A stretch of DNA of 64,000 nucleotides from Reinekea forsetii (GTDB lineage Bacteria; Pseudomonadota; Gammaproteobacteria; Pseudomonadales; Natronospirillaceae): positions 1 through 64,000 of the forward strand of contig NZ_JAHKPH010000019.1 of NCBI RefSeq assembly GCF_018860385.1, written 5' to 3'. Under the pieces are notes generated by a model. It ran no database searches. It was given only the letters and a program-made list of their open reading frames with translations, and was not told the DNA's origin. Position 1 is the first letter of the stretch; each line of letters opens with the position of its first letter. Positions 30,255 through 38,412 of the stretch are shown piece after piece. The translations under genes and the position numbers were made by a program.

Positions 30255-30467
30255 ATGAAATATAAATTAGTTGCAATCTGCGCACTAATGGTTGTGTTCT
30301 CCGGATGCGCTACGGTCAGTCCGTGGCAACGGGGGACACTCGCCAAAACCGAAATGAGTTGGGCACCAGATAGACTCGAAAGTACCTTAGATGGCCATAT
30401 ATATTTTGCGAAAGAGGCCTCTTCGGGTGGTACAGCCGCTGCAGGCGGTGGGTGTGGTTGTAACTAA
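30255..30467 (+). CDS. DUF4266 small lipoprotein with Cys-Gly-Cys-Asn tail
   Basis: A 70-residue precursor. The signal ends in the lipobox FSGC (lipid Cys at 18), leaving a mature peptide of about 53 residues. This has a conserved 'PWQRGTLAKTEMSW' segment and a glycine-rich tail ending 'GGGCGCN' (Cys 67 and 69). The pattern fits DUF4266. The two tail cysteines are candidates for metal binding, a disulfide, or modification. It lies between DUF1501 and DUF3570 genes in the redox block. The flavin transferase and DsbD downstream could act on it, but that is inference. Confidence 0.78.
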   Translation: MKYKLVAICALMVVFSGCATVSPWQRGTLAKTEMSWAPDRLESTLDGHIYFAKEASSGGTAAAGGGCGCN

Positions 30468-30484
30468 TTTAAATGGAAGTTGTA

Positions 30485-31798
30485 ATGTCAAATAAATTAA
30501 AATTATTAGCCAGCAGTGCGTTGGCTATTCCGGGAATGAGCGCTCAGATTTCAGCGGCGGGCCCGGCCGAATCAGAAGCATCTTATCGGTACACCTATTA
30601 TCAAGAAGATAAATCCGATGTCGCACGTGACGATTCCAATACCGCGAACCCAAGATATAATATTCAAGTCCATCAGTTTCACCTATTACACCCAATTGAT
30701 CAGCACTTAGCCGTTAACGCTGAAGTGAGCTATGAATACATGTCTGGATCTTCTCCAGCTGCATCATACATTGCCGATGGTGAAGACGAAGTGTCTACCT
30801 ATTACAGTGGGGCTTCTGAAGAGCGTCGCTTTGATGCAACTACCTCGGCTCGCTACTATTTTTCTGAGGCTGATATTGGTGCGGGTGCTTATATATCAAA
30901 AGAGCGAGATTACTTAGCACTTAGTGGCAACCTTGATGGGTCGATGCAATTTAATGATCAAATGACTACTATTTCGGGTGGGCTCAGTGCTGGATACGAT
31001 TGGTTAAATCCTAATTCTGGAATCAAAAATAGTAAAGGTGAAACCATTGATATTGGTGATCTATCAGAAGAGCAAAAGGCCGATGTTTCGGCGGGGCGTT
31101 TAGCCGCCTATAACCAAACAAAGTGGCAAGTGTCTGTATTTGAAGGTGTTGGCCAAGTTATTGATATGAATACGGTTGTCCAAGCTGCGGTATCTTTTAC
31201 TTATAAGGCTGGTTATTTATCGGACCCGTATCGTGATATATGCGACCACGCTGAAAACGTACCCTGTGATATTCGGCCATCTAGCCGTGCCGCTGGTACA
31301 TTAGCGCTTGGTGGTCGTAAATATTTACCAAAATATGATGCCTACCTACATGCGGATTACCGATTGTATTTAGATACCTGGGATGTTGCTTCTCACACGT
31401 TAGATTTTGATGTGTATAAAACATTTGCGCCCAATATTAAGTTTTTTACTAACAACGATATAACCATTCAGGTGGCACCGGGGATTCGTTATTACCAGCA
31501 AAATTCAGCGTTTTTCTATGAAGTTCCAAACCTCGCTGATTACCCTGGTGGGTTGGCTTACGATGAAAACACAACAGAGTATTATTCAAGTGATCCGCGA
31601 TTATCTTGGTATGGTGCCTTAGGATTGAAGGCGCGGCTCAAAGTGACTTACAAGCAATTTGCTTGGAATGCATTGGCGGAACGCTATGCGGGCAACCCAG
31701 CCTATGGCTTTAATTTCTCTGATGATCCAGCTATTGGCGAAGTGCCAGGTTTACCGGCTTATTGGCGATTTACCACAGGCTTAGATTATAAGTTTTAA
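30485..31798 (+). CDS. DUF3570 outer-membrane beta-barrel protein
   Basis: A 437-residue protein with a signal peptide (ALAIPGMSAQISA, cleavage about 24-25). It is followed by many alternating aromatic/polar strands ending in a terminal aromatic residue ('WRFTTGLDYKF'), as in outer-membrane barrels. Features such as 'EASYRYTYYQEDKSDV' and the long run of Tyr-rich strands fit DUF3570. A loop contains a Cys pair ('DICDHAENVPCDIRP'). The ATG at 30485 has ggaag upstream; one at 30473 is possible. Tightly followed by the ApbE gene. Function is unknown. Confidence 0.78.
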   Translation: MSNKLKLLASSALAIPGMSAQISAAGPAESEASYRYTYYQEDKSDVARDDSNTANPRYNIQVHQFHLLHPIDQHLAVNAEVSYEYMSGSSPAASYIADGEDEVSTYYSGASEERRFDATTSARYYFSEADIGAGAYISKERDYLALSGNLDGSMQFNDQMTTISGGLSAGYDWLNPNSGIKNSKGETIDIGDLSEEQKADVSAGRLAAYNQTKWQVSVFEGVGQVIDMNTVVQAAVSFTYKAGYLSDPYRDICDHAENVPCDIRPSSRAAGTLALGGRKYLPKYDAYLHADYRLYLDTWDVASHTLDFDVYKTFAPNIKFFTNNDITIQVAPGIRYYQQNSAFFYEVPNLADYPGGLAYDENTTEYYSSDPRLSWYGALGLKARLKVTYKQFAWNALAERYAGNPAYGFNFSDDPAIGEVPGLPAYWRFTTGLDYKF

Positions 31799-31801
31799 TC
31801 A

Positions 31802-32686
31802 ATGTTTAAGCACAATCATCAATTTGTGGCCATGGGCGGTCCCTGTGCAATCTATTTTTGGCATCACTCAAAACAGGCTGACGAAATTAAACGCACGCTC
31901 GAACAAGAAGTGCGTCGGTTAGAATTTAAATTCAGTCGGTTTAAAGCAACGAGCTTGGTGTCACAAATTAATCGTGGGGAGCATAACGGCTCAAGCCTTG
32001 ATGATGAAACCACCGCACTGCTCAACTACGCCCAACAATGTTTTGAAATTAGTGATGGCCTATTTGATATTACTGTCGGCAGCTTCAGAGAAATCTGGGA
32101 TTTTAAGTCTGGAAAAACTCCCAATGAATCTGAAATCTTAACGGTTAAAAACAAAGTAGGTTGGCATAAGGTTGGTTGGAATGGCCAATGTGTCAATTTA
32201 TTGAAAGGAACGGAACTTGATTTTGGCGGGCTGGTCAAAGAATTTGCCGCAGATCGTTTGGTTGCGTTATTGCAAGAACATCAAGCTACCGGTCTGGTCA
32301 ACTTAGCCGGAGACATTGCCGTAACGGGTAGGCAAGTAGAAGGGCAACCATGGCCTATTTCAATCGTGCATCCACGTGCTAAGGGCAAGGTTATAGCAAC
32401 GGTAAACCTTGAAGGTGGGGCAATAGCATGCTCAGGTGATTATGAGCGATTCATGTATATTAATGGTAAGCGGTATCATCATCTCATAAACCCGCTTACA
32501 GGCTGGCCAGATACAGAAAGCTTAGCGTCCGTTTCGGTTATTACACAAAACTGCATAATGGCCGGTAGCATCACAACAATTGCCATGTTAAAAGGTGAGC
32601 GTGCAAAAGAGTGGCTAGATGAAATAGCGTTGCCATATTTGGCCATAAGAAAAGACTGTTCTATTTTTGGAAGTATTGAGGTTTAA
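31802..32686 (+). CDS. ApbE-like FAD:protein FMN transferase, divergent subtype
   Basis: A 294-residue ApbE-fold protein. Canonical enzymes move FMN from FAD onto a Thr of exported proteins. Recognisable blocks are 'ELDFGGLVKEFAADRL' (139-154), 'NLAGDIAVTG' (167-176), 'IACSGDYERF' and 'YHHLINPLTGWP' (225-236). The C-terminal metal-binding block, DADAxAT in ordinary ApbE (for example the one at 48057), is AGSITT here (254-259), so the usual Mg2+ Asp is missing. There is no signal peptide, whereas typical ApbE is a periplasmic lipoprotein. It lies four bases after the DUF3570 gene and abuts dsbD. The substrate is not known. Confidence 0.82.
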   Translation: MFKHNHQFVAMGGPCAIYFWHHSKQADEIKRTLEQEVRRLEFKFSRFKATSLVSQINRGEHNGSSLDDETTALLNYAQQCFEISDGLFDITVGSFREIWDFKSGKTPNESEILTVKNKVGWHKVGWNGQCVNLLKGTELDFGGLVKEFAADRLVALLQEHQATGLVNLAGDIAVTGRQVEGQPWPISIVHPRAKGKVIATVNLEGGAIACSGDYERFMYINGKRYHHLINPLTGWPDTESLASVSVITQNCIMAGSITTIAMLKGERAKEWLDEIALPYLAIRKDCSIFGSIEV

Positions 32687-34366
32687 ATGAAGTCGTTACT
32701 CGTTTTAGTTTTATTGTTGCTTAACCCCTTGATTGCCAGTGAGTTTTTAGACGTTGACGATGCCTTCAAGATCTCCACTGAGCGCACCGAAAACTCACTC
32801 ATGTTTAGTTTTGAAATTGCGCCCGATTATTATTTGTATCGTGATCGTTATTCTATAAAAGGGATTGAGGGCGCTAAGCTCGGTGCTGCAGAATTCAGTG
32901 ATAATGTAAAAATAAAATTCGACCCTAATTTTGGCGAAGACATGGCCGTTTTTTATAATATTATGACGGCAACGCATGAGATTATAGCTGAGAATGGCAG
33001 TATTCAAATTACCTTTCAGGGCTGTGCTGATGCTGGCTTGTGCTACCCACCTCAAAAACGATACTTTTCATTAACGGGTGAGCCATTAGCAGCCCCGAGT
33101 AGCAATGTAGGAGCCAGTTTAGATTTAGGTGACTCGTTAATCGCCGATCTACCTCAAACCAGTGAATCAAATCTCACCATTGTGACAGCCGTCATCTTTG
33201 CGATGATTGGCGGACTCATTTTAAACCTCATGCCCTGTGTATTCCCGGTCTTGTCAATAAAAGCAATGCAAATGGCACAGCTAGGACAGCACCAGCAACA
33301 AGCGCGCGCGCACGGATTAGCCTATACCGTTGGAGTAATAGTAAGTTTTGTAGCCGTAGCGGGTGTGTTGCTTCTGATTCGTTATTTTGGCGACTGGGCG
33401 GGGTGGGGCTTTCAATTGCAATCACCTTACTTTGTCGCGTTTCTCATCGCTTTGTTCTTCTTAATGTCTCTCACCATGACAGGCTACGTTGAGTTTGGCC
33501 AAAACTTAATGGGTGTCGGGCAAGGGCTCACGCAGAAGTCTGGGTTATCAGGCTCATTCTTTACTGGCGTACTTGCTACCGTAGTCGCGACACCTTGTAC
33601 GGCACCCTTTATGGGCTCTGCTATTGGTTTTGCGTTGCTACAGCCGGCTTACGTAAGCTTACTAATCTTTGCCGCCATGGGATTTGGTATGGCGGCTCCC
33701 ATTTTACTGATAACTCTACTGCCGAATCTAGGTGCGCTGATGCCTAAGCCAGGTGCTTGGATGAATGTGTTCAGGCAGTTAATGGCCTTTCCTCTGTTTG
33801 CCACGGTGTTGTGGCTAACTTGGGTTTTAGTAGAAATTAAAGGAACCGATGCTTTATTAACGGTAGGTCTTGGGTTGATTGCTCTATCTATTGCTATTTG
33901 GCCAGTGTTGACAGTAAATGAAATTCAAAGTGTGCGCTTAGCGTGGTTCAAACGGGTCGTAAGGTGGTCGTTTGTCGTTATAGCCTTGTTTGCTTTGTTC
34001 GATTACCGAGAAAAAGAAGATTTATGGGTCGACTACAGTGAATCGCTTGTTGAAGAGTCTTTAAGCCAAGGCAAATCTGTTTTTATCGATGTTACGGCCG
34101 CATGGTGCATAACGTGTAAAGCAAACGAACGCGTTGCGCTTTCGGGAGATCGTTTTAATCAATTGGTTAAAGACGAAGGGGTGGTGCTAGTAAGAGCCGA
34201 CTGGACGAACCCATCGCCTGCGGTCGATAAGCTCATTGAAGGGTTTAATCGTGATGGCGTGCCATTGTATGCCTACTACCATAAGGGCGCTTCTGAAGCC
34301 TTAGTATTACCGCAGATCCTCAGTTTTGGTTTAGTTGCCGAGACCTTTCGAGGAGAAACACTGTAG
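32687..34366 (+). CDS. dsbD: Thiol:disulfide interchange protein DsbD
   Basis: A 559-residue full-length DsbD. It has a signal peptide (1-17), a periplasmic alpha domain with the Cys pair C113/C119 in 'GCADAGLCYPP', and an eight-helix membrane domain with C184 ('LMPCVFPVLS') and C304 ('ATPCTAPFMG'). The C-terminal thioredoxin domain has C474-I-T-C477 in 'AAWCITCKANERV'. It passes electrons from cytosolic thioredoxin to periplasmic disulfides, for example those needed for haem attachment. The ATG follows the ApbE stop directly, so it belongs to the operon. Partner thiols could include the CxxCH protein or the DUF4266 tail. Confidence 0.92.
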   Translation: MKSLLVLVLLLLNPLIASEFLDVDDAFKISTERTENSLMFSFEIAPDYYLYRDRYSIKGIEGAKLGAAEFSDNVKIKFDPNFGEDMAVFYNIMTATHEIIAENGSIQITFQGCADAGLCYPPQKRYFSLTGEPLAAPSSNVGASLDLGDSLIADLPQTSESNLTIVTAVIFAMIGGLILNLMPCVFPVLSIKAMQMAQLGQHQQQARAHGLAYTVGVIVSFVAVAGVLLLIRYFGDWAGWGFQLQSPYFVAFLIALFFLMSLTMTGYVEFGQNLMGVGQGLTQKSGLSGSFFTGVLATVVATPCTAPFMGSAIGFALLQPAYVSLLIFAAMGFGMAAPILLITLLPNLGALMPKPGAWMNVFRQLMAFPLFATVLWLTWVLVEIKGTDALLTVGLGLIALSIAIWPVLTVNEIQSVRLAWFKRVVRWSFVVIALFALFDYREKEDLWVDYSESLVEESLSQGKSVFIDVTAAWCITCKANERVALSGDRFNQLVKDEGVVLVRADWTNPSPAVDKLIEGFNRDGVPLYAYYHKGASEALVLPQILSFGLVAETFRGETL

Positions 34367-34382
34367 TAAATTGCCTAGAGCC

Positions 34383-34432
34383 AATGGTCAAAGTGAACAA
34401 GACAAGCTATGCTTTGAGTTTGCTCGACCATT
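34383..34432. other. Imperfect dyad after dsbD
   Basis: The arms aatggtc (34383-34389) and gaccatt (34426-34432) enclose 36 bases containing a second weak pairing (caaag/ctttg). There is no T run, so terminator function is doubtful. It separates the redox block from the exonuclease gene. Confidence 0.35.
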
Positions 34433-34465
34433 AAATCAACATTTCTAGGTGAAGAAGGTTTTTCG

Positions 34466-34984
34466 TTGGAACAATTTAGCTTACCAGCCATTTTAGATAT
34501 CGAGGCCTCTGGTTTTGGTAAGGGCAGTTACCCCATTGAAATCGGCGTAATGACAGAAGCGGGACGTCAACATTCTTGGTTAATTCGACCGGAAGATGAC
34601 TGGGTGCATTGGCGAGAAGAAGCCGAGGCATTGCATGGCATTTCACGTGAAAAACTGTTGAAAGAAGGCTTACCTACAGCAGAGATTGCCGACAAACTCA
34701 ACGAACTTTTTGAAGGTCAAATATTATACAGTGATGGCTGGGGGTTCGATTCAGGCTGGTTGAATCTGCTATATTACGTGTCGGGTCGAAAAATGTTTTT
34801 TAAATTAGATACCTTGCCTAAAATATTATCAGAGTACCAATTAGAACATTGGGATCAAACTAAAGCTGAAATTGAAATGCACCGTGAGTTGCCCGATCAT
34901 CGAGCGGGCATTGATGCATTTCTGATTCAGGAGACCTATAAAAAAACCTTTGTCTCTGAACAAATAGAAAATGCCGATCTTTAG
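34466..34984 (+). CDS. RNase T/DnaQ-like 3'-5' exonuclease
   Basis: A 172-residue DEDDh nuclease. The first Asp and Glu are in 'AILDIEASGFGKGSYPIEIG', the second Asp is in 'LYSDGWGFDSGWLN', and the His and last Asp are in 'ELPDHRAGIDAFLI'. The start is TTG at 34466 with gaagaagg upstream; no ATG is available. It is short and lacks extra domains. It is the second accessory DEDDh nuclease in the window. Whether the substrate is RNA or DNA is unknown. Confidence 0.82.
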   Translation: MEQFSLPAILDIEASGFGKGSYPIEIGVMTEAGRQHSWLIRPEDDWVHWREEAEALHGISREKLLKEGLPTAEIADKLNELFEGQILYSDGWGFDSGWLNLLYYVSGRKMFFKLDTLPKILSEYQLEHWDQTKAEIEMHRELPDHRAGIDAFLIQETYKKTFVSEQIENADL

Positions 34985-35015
34985 CTACTAAATACCGATC
35001 TTTAGCTACTAAATA
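34974..35015. repeat. Perfect 21-bp tandem duplication over two stop codons
   Basis: The unit ccgatctttagctactaaat plus one base (a) occurs at 34974-34994 and again at 34995-35015 without mismatch. The first unit contains the exonuclease stop codon, and the second contains the stop codon of the convergent gene (35002-35004). It looks like a recent duplication. Confidence 0.92.
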
Positions 35016-35550
35016 CCGAATTATTTGTAAGTTGATCAGACGCTGGAGCGTAGGTGTTCTGGCTTTCTGCGTTGTCAGGAAGGCTCTCTTCGGTAACCGA
35101 CGATTCTGACGCTTCAATTGCGGTCTCTGTGTGAGCTGAGGTCGACTGAGTGGCCTGATTGGATTCTTGCTCTTTTTTACGTCTATTTTCTTCTCGGGTT
35201 ATGGCGCGATCATTCATAGTCCAAGTAACAGATTTTTCATCATAATCGGCCATTCCGTTACTTTTCGCGGCTTTTTTTGCTAAGGATTCATTCAGCTCGT
35301 CAGCCTCCTTAGCTAGCTGCTTCCGCTCAGAAGTTTCTAACGCCTCTACCATTGAGTACAGCGCAGCAGACAAAGCGTCAGCAGCGACACGATCAGAGGT
35401 TTTACCAAAGCGCTTAGCAATAATGTCCAACATAGCAATATCCGAGCTATTTAACCGAACATTAAAGTCACTAAAGGTAATCTCGCTTTCTTTGCGGAGA
35501 GCTTCTTCTTCGTAGAAATTTTTAATCAATTCTTGAGCGCGATTTGTCAT
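35002..35550 (-). CDS. Hypothetical protein with polar, low-complexity C-terminus
   Basis: A 182-residue soluble protein. The N-terminal ~70 residues are structured: 'FNVRLNSSDIAMLDIIAKRF' followed by a helix resembles a ribbon-helix-helix-like start, but I am not sure. The middle is charged helix, and the last ~70 residues are Ser/Thr/Glu/Ala-rich and probably disordered. No family is recognised. The stop codon lies inside the 21-bp tandem duplication, so the last residues may have been altered by it. The start ATG has gagga upstream. Confidence 0.65.
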   Translation of the reverse strand: MTNRAQELIKNFYEEEALRKESEITFSDFNVRLNSSDIAMLDIIAKRFGKTSDRVAADALSAALYSMVEALETSERKQLAKEADELNESLAKKAAKSNGMADYDEKSVTWTMNDRAITREENRRKKEQESNQATQSTSAHTETAIEASESSVTEESLPDNAESQNTYAPASDQLTNNSVFSS

Positions 35551-35619
35551 GAAATCCTCTTATAGTTTTAACAGTTGCGTTATTATATAGAAATTATTGT
35601 ACTGTATTTGGAGTCACCT

Positions 35620-35925
35620 GTGTCGATTCAAACTCAAATTGAAGCAAAACTAACCGTGTTAAACCCTAGTTTTATTGAAGTTATTAATGAAAGTCATATG
35701 CACTCTGTACCGAAAAACAGTGAAACTCACTTTAAGGTGACAATTGTTAGCGATCAATTTGGTGGGGTAAGGTCAGTAAAGCGCCATCAAATGATTTACG
35801 CACTATTGCAAGAAGAAATGCAGCCTGGAAAGGTTCATGCGTTGGCGATTCACGCCTATGACACGCAAGAGTGGCAAGGCAGTTCACCAGATTCACCAAA
35901 TTGTTTGGGCGGTTCGAAGTCTTAA
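35620..35925 (+). CDS. bolA: BolA-family protein
   Basis: A 101-residue BolA/YrbA-fold protein. It has 'FIEVINESHMHSVPKNSETH', with the conserved His used by BolA-glutaredoxin pairs to hold a 2Fe-2S cluster, then 'FKVTIVSDQFGGVRSVKRHQMIY' (motif split here for brevity) and 'VHALAIHAYDTQEW'. These proteins work with monothiol glutaredoxins in iron-sulfur handling and in stress morphology. The best start is GTG at 35620 with ggag six bases upstream; an upstream ATG at 35575 has no ribosome site. Confidence 0.88.
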   Translation: MSIQTQIEAKLTVLNPSFIEVINESHMHSVPKNSETHFKVTIVSDQFGGVRSVKRHQMIYALLQEEMQPGKVHALAIHAYDTQEWQGSSPDSPNCLGGSKS

Positions 35926-35938
35926 TTCAGATAGCTAT

Positions 35939-35970
35939 GCCTCGCGCGAACGTGTGGTTCGCTTCGAGGC
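35939..35970. terminator. Hairpin between convergent bolA and YecA-like genes
   Basis: The stem gcctcg-c-gcgaac pairs with gttcgc-tt-cgaggc around a five-base loop. There is no flanking T run on either strand, so it is a transcript-end structure at best. Confidence 0.5.
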
Positions 35971-35988
35971 TCATTGCACGGTTACCTG

Positions 35989-36534
35989 TTACTTTGTTGG
36001 TACATTCAACAGAAGGTATAGGTCGGTTAGAATGTCCGGTATTTCATCGAACATTTGCTTCAACAGTGATTTCTGTTGATAAAACTGTTTAAAGTCTGGT
36101 TCTTCAGCAAAAAAGCCCGATGCTACTTCAATAGGAAGCATAAGTACCGACATTTGCTCTTCGTCTTTGTGCTGGAAGTGCTCTGGCAATTCAAACACAA
36201 CTTCCATAAAGCCTTGACACCAAGCTTCCATGTCAGACTCTTGGTAATCAACGGTCGGTTCGAATGTTAATGTAATCGCATCATCAGAATAGAGCTCTTC
36301 TGCAATTTGTGAATGCAGTGCCACACAGGTATTCGCAAAGTAGATGGCTTCGGATTCTTCAAGCTCTGTTAATGGCTGATCAATGGCGGTTGCTAGCCAT
36401 TCATCGGAAACGGGCTCTGAGCAAATGGCTAACGCAGTCAAATAACCATGTAAGCCATGAATGTCGAAACAATCTTCACTACGTTGTTCACTTTCCAACC
36501 AGTCGGCCAGCTGGTCTACATCAATTTCAGACAT
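35989..36534 (-). CDS. UPF0149 (YecA/YgfB-like) protein
   Basis: A 181-residue acidic protein with the UPF0149 pattern. It has 'FDIHGLHGYLTALAICSEPV' near the N-terminus and 'DMEAWCQGFMEVVFELPEHF' in the middle, the W-C-x-G-F block typical of the family. The C-terminal SEC-C zinc motif found on some YecA proteins is absent. Function is unknown in general. Upstream on the minus strand is an AT-rich gap shared with the tRNA gene. Confidence 0.8.
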   Translation of the reverse strand: MSEIDVDQLADWLESEQRSEDCFDIHGLHGYLTALAICSEPVSDEWLATAIDQPLTELEESEAIYFANTCVALHSQIAEELYSDDAITLTFEPTVDYQESDMEAWCQGFMEVVFELPEHFQHKDEEQMSVLMLPIEVASGFFAEEPDFKQFYQQKSLLKQMFDEIPDILTDLYLLLNVPTK

Positions 36535-36655
36535 TATTTGGAACCTTTTGATATTTATTTTTATATTATACGCGTAATTTAAAGAATCACGAAAAGGAAA
36601 TGCGAATCGGTCTTTTATTCTGCACGGCTGCTCGCTACAATCTAGCGAGTTCTGC

Positions 36656-37508
<853 letters not shown>

Positions 37509-37520
37509 TTTAATCAGCTT

Positions 37521-37549
37521 AAAAAAAGCCGACGTTAGTCGGCTTTTTT
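37521..37549. terminator. Bidirectional Rho-independent terminator
   Basis: The stem aaaaaagccgac/gtcggctttttt around a gtta loop has A and T runs on the two sides. It serves both the phosphorylase (+) and csiV (-), which converge. Confidence 0.93.
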
Positions 37550-37553
37550 GTTT

Positions 37554-38402
37554 TTAGTTTTCATCAGGCTGTTTTAGTTCAATTGGGGTTATTAACACTA
37601 TGAGCCCAAACTTTGGGTTATCGAAATAATGCAACTCTTTACTTCTCATTCTTCGGTTCTCATTCATGGCCGCAGCGCTAGTCGATATAAAATAGTCATC
37701 CGACTTTCGGCTAACACGATTGTTCAACAGTGAATCTGCATTTATTAGCGACAGGCCACCAAAATCATCTACGGCATCAGTAGCCGACCCGGAAGTATTG
37801 GATTCACTAAAAAAACTAAATGGATCTTGGCTTTTTGCGTATTCTAAAAACGTCAGCCGAGTGTTGAGATGTAAATAGCGTTCAACATATAAATCTATAT
37901 AGCCTTGTAATTCTGCTTGGCGGCCGTACTTTTCACCGCCATCTATACGGATTGGTATAACGTTGTCTCGGTTAGGTACCGGCTGATTCCAAGCTTCGTG
38001 AAACAGTACTCGATGACTTCGACTGCCTTCTAAAGACAAGCGCTGTACATTAAGTTGGCGCTCAAATTCAGACAGTGCGACAAATGCCTCCAAGTTTATT
38101 TCTGTCATTTGGGGCTCTAACGTCGCTTCTTCTAGCTCGGCTAATTCTTCTTCTGTCGGTTCCTGAGCCGAATTTGCGGTCAGCAACTCTGTCACCCCTT
38201 TAATTTGAATAAATTGCTCCGGAGTTTCTATAGTAGAGTAGCTAGGCCAAGCCTCGGGTGAATCTGTTTCAACATCGGCGTTGGTAAAAGCGATGATTTC
38301 CACTTGGAACCAGCGTTCTTCAGCTAGGTCTTCGGCATGTACGGTAGCCGACCACAAAGACAGTGATAATAAGGTCGTCAGCGTTAAGTTATTTCGCATC
38401 AT
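37554..38402 (-). CDS. csiV: CsiV-family periplasmic protein
   Basis: A 282-residue protein with a signal peptide (cleavage after VHA, about residue 23), then the family's opening 'EERWFQVEIIAFTNADVE'. CsiV of Vibrio cholerae binds peptidoglycan and helps activate cell-wall synthesis; its homologues sit next to mfd. Mid-protein 'HRVLFHEAWNQPV' and the C-terminal 'SKELHYFDNPKFGLIVLITP' are also family-like. It follows mfd by ten bases on the same strand. Confidence 0.82.
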   Translation of the reverse strand: MMRNNLTLTTLLSLSLWSATVHAEDLAEERWFQVEIIAFTNADVETDSPEAWPSYSTIETPEQFIQIKGVTELLTANSAQEPTEEELAELEEATLEPQMTEINLEAFVALSEFERQLNVQRLSLEGSRSHRVLFHEAWNQPVPNRDNVIPIRIDGGEKYGRQAELQGYIDLYVERYLHLNTRLTFLEYAKSQDPFSFFSESNTSGSATDAVDDFGGLSLINADSLLNNRVSRKSDDYFISTSAAAMNENRRMRSKELHYFDNPKFGLIVLITPIELKQPDEN

Positions 38403-38412
38403 GTTCGTTTCT

